The notes below the pieces were generated by a model. It was not told the DNA's origin, did no database searches, and saw only the letters and a list, made by a program, of their open reading frames with translations. A stretch of DNA of 64,000 nucleotides from Nageia nagi (taxonomy: Eukaryota > Pinophyta). Below, piece by piece: positions 23,976 through 33,875 of the stretch. The translations under genes were made by a program, and so were the position numbers. The stretch is from contig JBITNC010000001.1 of the NCBI GenBank assembly GCA_050084985.1, positions 126,170,001 through 126,234,000 of the forward strand, in the 5' to 3' direction. Within the stretch, counting starts at the first letter, position 1. The number at the start of each line of letters is the position of its first letter.

Positions 23976-26042
23976 AATATTAGCTCTAATATCCCTAATA
24001 ATTTGATCCTTAGGATGGTTCTTTTGAACATATCGAGTAGGTATCTTTTTGTTAGCTAGAGGTCGATTGTGGTTGCTTTTCTTTTGGTTCTTCATGTTTA
24101 TCTTCTTCAATCACTTCCTCATAAGTGGAATAGTTTACTTCACTTTGAGTTTGAAAATCTATACCTTCATCTACTTTGACATCAACACTTTCAACTATTT
24201 TGTAAGCCTTTTCTAGAAGAATCTATAAGCCTTGCTTTTATATGAGTATCCAAGAAATATACCTTCATCTATTCTATCTTCAAACTAGCCATGATTATTT
24301 TTAGTTCTTTTGAACTGATTTTTTCTAGGTTGTCAAAGTTGATGTGCCCAAGTCTCTTGTTCCAAATCCATCTTATATCTTCTCAGCTCATCATGCAAGA
24401 ATATTCAGTATTCTCCATAAGAGTATAAAGATTACAAGATATTCTCATGCCATTAGAAACTATCTTTCCAATGCTTATTCTTGTAATTTCACAACCATGC
24501 TTTTTGAAAATCATATCATTAGCTTTATCATATATTTAACTACCACTTATTAGATTTTGTTTTAAGCCAACAAAAAAGAGCACATCTTTAGTCTTAAATC
24601 TACTATCTCACAATCTTGTTGTACCTTTTTCAACTATCTTAGCTCCATCATTATTTCCAAACTTAACTAAATCACCATCATACTATTGCAAGTCCTCAAG
24701 GCTTTATTTGTCACTAGTCATGTGTTTAGAATAGCCATTGTTAAAAATCCATGGCTTAGTCTTGCTTTGAGATTTCAAGAAAGTTTGAACAATGAGAGAT
24801 TGATTGATATTGATGTCTTTTCTCTCTAGAATTGCTTGAGCTTGGTTCCATATTTAGTGTTATTATATTTCAAGGGGGAATCATCTTCATCTATATGACT
24901 TTTATTCCTTCTAGATTACTTTCCATAGTGTTGGATCAATTGGTGAGAGTTTACAGATTGACTTCTACAAAACTTTTCTATGTGGCCAAGAATGTGATAC
25001 TTGTCAAACACCACCACGTTTTCCATTAAAGGAGCAAATACATTCTAAAGTATGAATTTTGGTGGCTTGATATTCAATATATAATTTGCTATTTTATGAC
25101 CAAAATGATTACACTTGTGGTGATATCCAAAGAAAGCACCTTTGAAACTTGGATAGAGATTATTCATCCCTCTTGTATGATTTTGAGAATCATAAGCTCC
25201 TCCTGGCCTTCTCATCTACTAACTAGATCTTATATATCTAGCATGATTATCTCTTTACTTGTTAGTGGGTTGGTTGGTAGGTATTTCCTTTTCATGATTT
25301 GTTTCATATGATTTGTGATTAGTTACAATTTCTTATTTATTTGTATACTTTTAAGTGTTTCCTAGCTCAAACCCTAGACCAAATTTGATCAATGGGTATC
25401 TTTATGCATTAAGGATCTCATTTAGTTGTTTTAAGCTCTTGCAGAAATTGTAGCTTCCTTCAACTTGAATGGAGAGTTTGTTAGTTTCAATTCTCAAATT
25501 GATTATTTCTTATTCAAGTTTATGACATGCATCAATTCAATCTTCTAACTATAATTGCAATGATTCTTCAATCACCTTGGCTTCAATAAGTTTAATGCTT
25601 AGATCTTCAATTAATAGGTCCCTTTAGCTTCTTGGAAAGCTTTATTTTCTTGATTCTTTCAAGTCTAGTTCCTGTAGGGAAGCTATGAGTTCTCTTTCTA
25701 AGTTAACTTTTGCCTCTTCACCCTCATATTCAAAGTTTGAAGCATTTTTTACATCCTTCTTTTCTTCCTCCTAAGCCATGAATAAGAATTAATTATCATC
25801 CTCCTCCAGACTATCACTATCAATGGGTTATTACTCCTTTTATTGTGATAAGAAACTCTTCTTATTACATTTTTATCTCTTGAAATGCTTAGTTTTTACT
25901 TTGTATTGATCATTACCATACTTTCATGCATTATCAAAATTGTCATTGCTTTCTTTATATGTTCATTTTGTAATAAAATGACCAACTCCCTATAGCTAAA
26001 ATACTTGAAAGGAATTTTAACTTTGTATTTACCTGATCCTTT
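23976..26042 (-). pseudogene. CopB pol N-terminal half: protease and GAG-pre-integrase remnant
   Basis: The minus strand gives a GAG-pre-integrase motif near 24330-24360 (WNKRLGHINFDNLEKIS). Upstream of it is a protease-like stretch near 24550-24750. Downstream it passes almost at once to the IN-RT linker (IKARLIDSS, then KNHPKDQIIRDIRANI near 23990-24040). The integrase core that should lie between is missing. All frames are short and broken. The linker continues at 15717 on the far side of CopA1. Confidence 0.72.
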
Positions 26043-26700
26043 TTTGATATTTTGGATAAAGTTTGATTTCTCCATTTATGAACCTTCATATCCATTTGCA
26101 TCTATCTTAGACTTGGGACTTTTAGTGGCTTTGAATATAACTTCTTTATCACTAATCTTGGCCATGCTAATCTTCATCTCATAAGTAGTAAGAGAGCCAT
26201 GCATTTCATCTAAGGTAAAGGAATTTAGATTCTTTATTTCTTCAATGGTTGATACTTCAGCATCAAATATCGATATTAATGATCTTAGGATCTTTTTTAC
26301 AATAATCTTATCTTCAATCTCTTCACTTAGACCTCTAATGGAGTTGACAACCTCATTCACTTTAAGCATGTAGGTTACAATGTCTTCTTCATCATTCATC
26401 TTTATACATTCAAATTGAGCTCTAAAGATTTGTAGCTTAGATTCCTTTATCTTGTCATCACCTTCATGGATAATCTTTAGTTTTTCCTTTATCTCCTTAG
26501 TAGATTTATATCCTATGATTTTTACCAGTTCATTATCACATAGACCATACATGATAACATTTGTGGTCTTGGAATAACTTTCACATAACTTCTTTTTGAT
26601 TGGATATATTGGAGGTTTGCATGGTGTTGTGTGTCCATTTACAAAAACTTCCCAAATTTTATAACTTAAGGTGTTAAGATAAGTTTACATCTGGATTCTC
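26043..26700 (-). pseudogene. CopB gag remnant (UBN2-type)
   Basis: The longest clean frame, 26076-26552, encodes 158 residues including KLQIFRAQFECIKMNDEED, VNEVVNSIRGL, KKILRSLISIFDAEVSTIEE and LTTYEMKIS. This is the plant copia Gag (UBN2) pattern: protein that would build the cytoplasmic particle. Sequence upstream to about 26700 extends the similarity in the N-terminal direction, with stops. It is only a Gag fragment and its nucleocapsid zinc knuckle was not located. Confidence 0.85.
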
Positions 26701-26768
26701 TAGAAGGAATAGTTTGTTCCATCAAAAAGTGATGCTCTATTCAAAGACAATCTTTCTATATGGCACAT

Positions 26769-27249
26769 TCTTGGAAATTACAATGTAATATTTCTCTTTA
26801 AATGTAAATTTACTTAATACTTAAATTATATTTAGATACTTAAAGCATTAATGGAATAAATATAGAAAGAGGATGAAATATAGAAACACCTTTAACCTCA
26901 CCCTTGGGTAAAAGGGACGTTAGAGGGTGGGTTTCATCTTATAAATAGATAAGTACCTCTCTCATTATGTAATTGATAAATAATGGTAATGCTTTTCTTG
27001 TATACTTGTAGGAATTATCTTGTAGAAGCTTTATAGAATACTTCTTGTAGAAGAATTATTTAGAATTTTTAGGAGTGTCATCTTGTGAGAAGTAATAGAA
27101 TAATGGTTCAAGGTGGATGTACTCCCAAGATATAGAGGGACCACTATACATGGTGTGTTATCTTTTATGTGATTATTTCTTGATTTGAGAAATGAATGTT
27201 AGATTTATTGGACAAGCTTCAAGGAGATCTTGGTTTATGGAATCCTTCA
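26769..27249 (+). repeat. Solo LTR related to the CopA family, opposite orientation
   Basis: The plus strand here resembles the sense (minus) strand of the CopA LTRs. Shared words in order are a TTGTAAT-like start, 'tagata-cttaa', 'acccttgggtaa', a TATA-like 'ttataaatag' near 26940, 'gtactccca' and a terminal 'atccttca'. It is diverged, and there is no internal region or clear TSD. It lies in the CopB leader and is either an old solo LTR inserted there or a truncated element. Confidence 0.5.
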
Positions 27250-27313
27250 ATTCCATCAAGTAGTGTCGCTTCTTAGATCTCCTCAATTGATTAGACTTTA
27301 AATAAGGAACATG

Positions 27314-27325
27314 GCTCTAATACCA
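27314..27325 (-). other. Primer-binding site of CopB
   Basis: The minus strand reads TGGTATTAGAGC, one transition from the standard tRNA-Met PBS, and lies two bases from the LTR at 27328. Confidence 0.82.
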
Positions 27326-27327
27326 AT

Positions 27328-29382
27328 TTTTGGACTAAAAATGACACTGAAAGGGTAGTGAATCAATGTGTACTTAAAACATGAGACTAACAAATAAATG
27401 CAAAATAGAGAATACACTCAAACACATAAGAACAACACATAACAAAGCATTTAACAAGGTTCAACAGCTTGACTACATTCCCAAGAAAAGGCTTCATGGA
27501 TGATGGTCCAAATCCATCTTAGTAGTAAAGGATAATCTTTACAAAATTTTACCACCACCCTTTGGATGAAGCACTAATTACAAATTTTATAGCATCCACT
27601 ACAGGGAGCACCAACCCATTTTTCTAAGCACCAACTTGGTAGATCTTTAGATGAAGGTTTTGGCAAACTTGCCAACTTTATTACAAAGACCCTCAATGGT
27701 CTAGCTCAATAAAACACACATACCTACTATCTATTGATGAAATATAGTGATTTTTTATATCAACTCTTCTACCTTAATTGCTAATTTGATATTATTTATC
27801 TTAATGGCAACATATTAAGGAAAAACCTCAAACTCTACATCTCCCAAAAGTCATCAACTTTATTTTGATATCTCCATTTACATTTTAGTAGCTACAAAAT
27901 ATACTAACATGACTCCCTTACCTTCAAAAACTCATAATATCTTCAATAACTTACCATATCATCAACCATGTTACAATAGCCATGAATGCACTTTAAACAT
28001 TAAACTTGGCATTGATCATCATAACTATGATCACTAGCTAGTAGACTTAATATGCATGCAGACCCTAGATATCCATTACCAATAGTTATAGTCATGCTTA
28101 TATCAATGTGTTAGGATTTAATAAACATTGCATTAATTGTTGTTTATAGTTCCATGCCTACTTGGCATGAAGAATCTACTCCATGACTACTACTCTACTC
28201 CTATTTACATTAATTCTAATGGTTACAAGTAGTGGGGATTCCAATTTTAGTACCGACACTCTCTCCTTGAGGTTCATATTAAGATTGATTACCATAATTG
28301 ATAAAATGCATGGTGGGTACTTAAACTTTACTTCTACAAATAGATCAATCCTTGTGCATGACCACTAGCATCATACTGCATAAGCTTTACACTGTATACA
28401 TAAGAACATTCTTCTCTATATAATCCTATTAGATTCTACATAAGATCCTTTATCATTGCATTAGGGTTTCCTCATCCACATAATGACATTTTTCTTTGTA
28501 TAATACTTTTCACTTCAAAACATTGGAGCTTCATATAGCACTTTATCCACATAAGGCTTTTAATTTCTACACAAGACCTTTCATCATTGCATAACATCTC
28601 TACATAAATCTTTTCCTTATTGCATATCCTTTGCATTACTACATATAGTTTATCCTCACTGCATAAGGAATGTAAGCTCATCATAACCCTTGTTCGCTCT
28701 GCATAAGGATTTTGTTCTCTACACAATCTTGTTCTAACCATATAAGAACTTAGACTAGTGCATAAGGACTATCATATAAACTTTTCCATAGGCTTATATC
28801 TATTTGCATAACATTGTCTCTAATTGTCTAATCCTTGTATTGATCACACAAACCATATTTTTATCACATAAGCATTGAGTTGATCACATAAGAACTTGCT
28901 TCTCTATACAAGCCATTGTCTCACCACATAAGCCTTGAGTTAATCACATAAGAACTTGTTTCTCCACACAAGGTTTGTTTTCATTACATAAGCCTTGAGT
29001 TGACCAAATAAGAACTTGCTACTCATGCACAATTCGTATTTTTACCATATAAAATTATTTTCCACTACATAGCCTATAACTTTTCCTTATAAGGCTATAA
29101 TTCTTTGCATAAGCCATTTAAACTTGTGCATAAGGGTTTGTTACTCTACATAACCATGTTCCTCACCATATAAGACATCCTTTGATTGCATAAGCATATG
29201 GTTATTTGCATAAGGCATACTTTAACCACATAAGCATGTGGTTATCTACATAAGGTATCTTGATATTCAGTAGCTTTATATGAGGTCTTATCTTTAATAT
29301 TTTGGCATTGTGACATATATATGCACACCATTAATAACCTTTGACAACAATTATAATCATGAACACAAGCATATGGACAACA
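27328..29382 (-). repeat. 5' LTR of CopB (long form)
   Basis: Both ends align with 11966-13120. Length is about 2055 bp against 1155 bp, because 27750-28670 has no equivalent in the other LTR. The terminal TG is mutated to TT at its sense end. The right half repeats CATAAG-containing words at irregular spacing of roughly 15-35 bp. Whether the extra 0.9 kb is an insertion here or a deletion in the other LTR cannot be told from two copies. Confidence 0.83.
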
Positions 29383-29387
29383 ACTTA

Positions 29388-29904
29388 TTCAAAAATGAAT
29401 AAATATTTGGTAAATATTCCTTATATTCAAGATTAATGTAACTGCATCATTATATTTAACAATAAGGTAAATCATAATCCTCACATGTTGAAAACATGAT
29501 TATATGCATAAAAGATAGAAGTTTTTATCTTGTATTTATTTTGGATAAGAAAAATTTAAAGTCCTAGTTTGAGGGTATATAACATATCAAGTAAGAAAAC
29601 TATGAAAACCTAGGAAATTAGAAGAAAATAAGGAAATTTTCTTCTTAAGTTATCATTTTCTCTTTAATAAACCCAACTTTTGGATGAAAGTTAAGAGTTA
29701 GAACACAAAAGTTGTGATCTCTTTTTATGAAAAAAAAACTTGAATAATTGGAATTGCGATTAAGGATTACCTTTTTCAATGATATGAGTAAGGTAGAAGC
29801 ATGTTTTGAAGTTGAATTTGTATCTTATTGTGTGAGGTTTAGTTTGACTTCTCTTTCTTAGTCACAACATAGAAGAATTATATGTTTAATCATATAGGGT
29901 AAGT
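29388..29904. other. Short AT-rich flank, no gene seen
   Basis: This lies between the CopB TSD and host repeat copy C. No coding or repeat signal is recognised. Before CopB inserted it would have continued the sequence ending at 11960. Confidence 0.45.
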
Positions 29905-31017
29905 TTTTCATGGACCAATTTCTAAACCCCTTGATAATTTAACCTAATGGCTATTAAATAGGAAGGATATCCAAAAGTTTGTGTAGAAATATATAATTTG
30001 ATCTGCAATATCTTCAAAATTACATTAGTTGATATTGATATCTATTGAGTATGTGAATACCTATGGATTTTTATTTAAATAAAGCATTTAAATAATAATT
30101 ATTCATACCATTTTCATATTGAGGTATTTAGATTAGAAACATTTAATATTAATTTGTCTTTCAAAATTAATAAAATATTTGAATATTTAAATGTGGAGTT
30201 TAAATATTATTGAGAAGGATAAACTTTATGTTAAATAAAAATTATTCTTTTTAATCCCTCTAACCATCACTAGATAAGTAATAATGGTAGTTTTCTAATT
30301 TGGAAGTATGGAGTTATGGAATATTTTTTCATGATCAAAAGGATTGATGGGATAGTTACCAAGTCTTGGAAGGTATGAATTTATGTTCCATAACAGCCAT
30401 AATTGAGTGGAAAATGGGGCTCTAATTTGCATGTGATGAATTGGATTAGGAGGAGAGCTTGGATGAGAGGAATGCAAATGGAAAACATGAATGGGGGTGT
30501 AGAAATAAATAAATAAATAAACTCTCTCTAGTACATGCATGAGGGTTCTAGTTGAAAGGACTTGACACTTTTAGGTAAATACAAGGATCAAGGTTAAAAG
30601 CCAAGGAGGGGGTAACCTTTCTAAAATAGCATATGTCAATGTGTGTTTTAGAATAAGGTATAAAATCCATCAAATGGTAGTTAAAAATTTAAAAAAAAAA
30701 TGCATAATTTTGCATTGAACATTATGGTTGTGAGTACCCTGATAGCCATACATGTAAAGCATAGAAGCATAGAGAAGATATGCAATTTTTTAAATAAGAT
30801 GTACTATGTCAATGTAAAATATGGGACTACAATATTTATAGGATATGCAAAAAAATGGCATTTTAAAGGGTTTTAACACCGATTTTGATACCTAGTTAAT
30901 CAACATTTATCTGATTGATTATTCTCTCATAACTCAATATGATATATTATAGAACATGTGCCTATTCTATGACTAAAGAGGGAGAACTTTGATTTTAGCA
31001 TGCTAATTATGTCTTCT
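29905..31017 (+). repeat. Host repeat copy C
   Basis: This copy is not interrupted by a retrotransposon. Its first part matches copy A (2486-3195) and the rest matches copy B (9539-10105). It shows that A and B are both partial copies of one unit of about 1.1 kb. The join corresponding to the CopC1 insertion reads 'gccaaggagggggtaac' near 30600. Confidence 0.78.
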
Positions 31018-31740
31018 CTTAGCTTGATGTTTTATATCGAGATGAAACACTTTTCTTTGAGTTAATTGAATTTAAGTAAAGTCTCTTTTTGGTATGATTC
31101 TTTGAGTTTGATGTTAGTGAAGTTATGGTTTATGGGTTATAAATATGCACTTAAACTTTCAAGTTGATGAAGCACTAGGAAATAATGCTAACAACATATC
31201 TTTTGTATGCATTCAAACTTACATGCAGCTATACAAGGCTAGTAGATGAGGATCATAAATACTTTAATAGCAAGAGCGACCTTTATTGCATGATTCCTAA
31301 AATAAACCTTTATACATGTAATGTTAGATTCTTGGCTATGCAGGATATCTAGAGGATGCTTGGATCTTATATGCAAATATGTCCATAAAAGTTGAATTGC
31401 ACATGTAGATGTGGTATTCAGGCAACAAATAATAGAGTATGGGCATACATCAAAGAGTCATTCAAACTAGTTTGCATCGAATGCTATGTAGGTGATAGCC
31501 TAAGATTCATGTAAATAGAATATAAATATACATAGAGGATACATGAACTATTTGATAAGTATTTATGATGAAAAAATTATTTCTAAGATTGTAATTATTG
31601 GAGGATATATCGATTATGGCTACTGTAAACATGTTGTTAAACTCCTTGATTTAATGGAGTGCTAGTGATCCAAACCAAGAGTCATAACCTATGCATGTGC
31701 TCTACTACCTTATGTAGGTTTAATAATAAATTTTTAAATA
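30700..31740 (+). pseudogene. PPR-protein pseudogene, copy C
   Basis: The first repeat (near 30714-30860) matches copy B: NIMVVSTLIAIHVKHRSIEK, then KMYYVNV. Further PPR-like pieces follow, with stops and frame changes. Around 31410-31490 is RQ-IIEYGHTSKSHSN, like a RQIHAYVIKSGF segment. Around 31580-31710 is SKIVIIGGYIDYGYCKHVVK, LLDLMEC, KPRVITYACAL, matching the W-A-I-GY--NG---EAL-LF--M and KP---T-A--L pattern of PLS-type PPR proteins. Intact relatives are organellar RNA-editing or processing factors. This copy cannot encode one. It covers more repeats than copy B. Confidence 0.68.
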
Positions 31741-32277
31741 CCTTAACAACCTTAATGATTTGATTACATTATTCCTAAGATGAATCATTGCCACGTTGCC
31801 CATAAAATGCATCCATCATAAATATCTCATGTGTAAAATAATAAAAACATGCATGAAATTGAACCATCGTATACCATAACCATTAAAATAACAAAAAATA
31901 TCTATAAATACATCCATGATAGTTTTTGGGTCACCTCATATAAACAAACCATAGTATACATACATAAAAAGTGGTGTAATACATCATCAAAAATACATAA
32001 GTAAAATCTTAAGTGCTCTAAGTAAAAAACTATCATCTAGCAATAGGAACCCATCTCATATGCCTAGGTCTAGCATCTGTACTATGTCTAGCAAAAAGTA
32101 TATGTATGTACATCATTAAATTTATCTATAAGAGGAAGAATATCTCTCATGTGGCCTCACCATAGACTAGGATGTTTTTGGCACTCTCCCCTCTATGTTT
32201 CTAGTTCTATCATGTGGATGAGAGGTCCTATACAATGAGTTCACTTCTTATGTACTCCTAGAGCCCTCTTCTGTACC
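31741..32277. other. Decayed sequence left of CopA2
   Basis: No readable gene. Because CopA2 duplicated CTAGG, this stretch was once continuous with 41805 onward, which holds the plant-mobile-domain remnant. It may be the tail of the same decayed element. Confidence 0.4.
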
Positions 32278-32282
32278 CTAGG

Positions 32283-32760
32283 TGAAGGAATTAGATCTAG
32301 ACTAATCCTCAATGTCCAAGACTAGGAAACTCAATCATTCAACATAACACCATTCACACAAGATAACACAAATATAATGTGGTTCCTCCCTCCTTAGGAG
32401 TACATCCACAACTAGTTTCCTATTCTCAATCTATGCACCTCTTACTACAATTCTCTTTCTCTCCTACACAAACTAGTAGAGTAATCCTACTCCAAATCTT
32501 AGTTATGTTACAAGAGGAGATGCCCTCTATTTATAGCTTGAGAGCACCTCCATAACCTCCCTTTAACCCAAGGGTAAGGTTAGGGTTACAATAAATGTAT
32601 GACCTAACTTTAACCTACCAACTAACCCCATGGTAAGGTCAAAGTCCACACATAATAAAGAATTCAATTAATCCCTTAAGGTATCTACATATCCTTTAAG
32701 TGATTAATTGAATTTACAAGGAGTTTAGATATTCCCAATATTTCATTACAAATTCTAACA
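32283..32760 (-). repeat. 3' LTR of CopA2
   Basis: It runs TGAAGGAA to TTCTAACA on the plus strand, 478 bp, and pairs with 41322-41799. TATA candidate CTATAAATAG is at 32527-32536 on the minus strand. It is shorter than the CopA1 LTR by about 46 bp, mainly in the part before 'tcattcacac'. Confidence 0.95.
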
Positions 32761-32771
32761 CTCCCCCTTAA
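32761..32771 (-). other. Polypurine tract of CopA2
   Basis: The minus strand reads TTAAGGGGGAG, adjoining the 3' LTR and identical to the CopA1 tract. Confidence 0.88.
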
Positions 32772-33249
32772 TGCAATATTGGGATAGAGCGTAGAAGAGA
32801 GAAGAGAGAGAGTAAGAGAGAGTTCTCCTCCATAGAGATACAAGTGGAGATGAAAACATTTACATATTTGAGAATCTTTTTGAGAACTAGTTTGAGAATC
32901 ACTACAGTACCATTTGACAAAATGGTTTACAATACAATCATTAACCACAACTGGTTTCACTGTACATAGTAGTCGATCAACTTTAAGCTGACATGTGAGT
33001 CTCCATGAGCTTGCTTACACAAGGTGAGTAACCTGCATTTCTGAAGAAGATCCTACATGCTATAAGCAACTCATGAACAAAATCAGTTAGATGCATCATA
33101 TATTCAAATAAGAGAATAAAATAATGCCATCTTATAAATAACTGATCAATGGTGCACTATAAGTCATCACGGAGATGCCAAGCCATCACTCATAGTCACC
33201 TGTTGTATATAGACATGTGTTGATTATTAATAGAGCATAAAAATTGTAC

Positions 33250-33801
33250 AACAAGTTTCTCATGTAAAGCAAACTTACCATAGAGGTATAAAATGTACAA
33301 CAAGTTCCTCACGCAGAGTGAACTTACCACAAAGGTATATTAATTATATGCTCAAAAAATTGTACAACAAGTTTCTCACACAGAGCAAACTTACCACGGA
33401 GGTATAAAATGTACAACAAGTTTGTCATGCAGAGCAAACTTACCACGGAGGTATAAAAATGTACAACAAGTTTGTCACGCAGAGCAAACTTACCATAGAG
33501 GTATAAAATGTATAACAAGTTTATCACATAGAGCAAACTTACCATGGAGGTATAAAAATGTAACAAGTTTGTCACATAGAGCAAACTTACCATGGAGGTA
33601 TAAAATGTACAACAAGTTTGTCACGTAGAGCAAACTTACCACGGAGGTATAAAAATGTACAATAAGTTTGTCACATAGAGCAAACTTACCACAGAGGTAT
33701 AAAAATGTACAACAAGTTTGTCACACAGAGCAAACTTACCACAGAGGTATAAAAATGTATAACAAGTTTGTCACGCAGAGCAAACTTACCACGGAGGTAT
33801 A
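33250..33801. repeat. Minisatellite in the CopA2 3' UTR, 11 units
   Basis: Eleven copies of a roughly 48-50-bp unit built on 'aacaagtttgtcac-cagagcaaacttaccacggaggtata' with scattered changes. The second unit carries extra bases. The array sits between the pol stop (33876) and the PPT. It creates overlapping chance frames on both strands (33324-33593 and 33422-33628) that are not genes. CopA1 lacks it through a deletion. Confidence 0.93.
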
Positions 33802-33875
33802 TCATAATCAACACACACTATATAACAACAACAAAAGATCCTCTTAGAGGTGAAGTTGTCATCACTAACAAAAGT

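Larger units (their letters stand above)
11966..29382 (-). mobile_element. CopB: old Ty1/copia element split by CopA1
   Basis: LTRs lie at 11966-13120 and 27328-29382. A 5-bp TSD, ACTTA, is at 11961-11965 and 29383-29387. The PPT is next to the left LTR and the PBS next to the right, so the element reads on the minus strand. CopA1 (15723-23970) is nested inside, leaving about 9.2 kb of CopB. Minus-strand order from the right: gag, protease, GAG-pre-integrase, CopA1, RT, RNase H, which is copia order. The integrase core appears deleted. All frames are broken and the LTRs differ by nearly 900 bp in length, so it is much older than CopA1. Confidence 0.88.

Noticed and set aside
33324-33628. Repetitive frames on both strands, at first sight a repeat protein or a CRISPR-like array
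   Set aside because: They come from the 48-50-bp minisatellite in the CopA2 3' UTR. Units are contiguous without unique spacers, and the setting is a plant retrotransposon.
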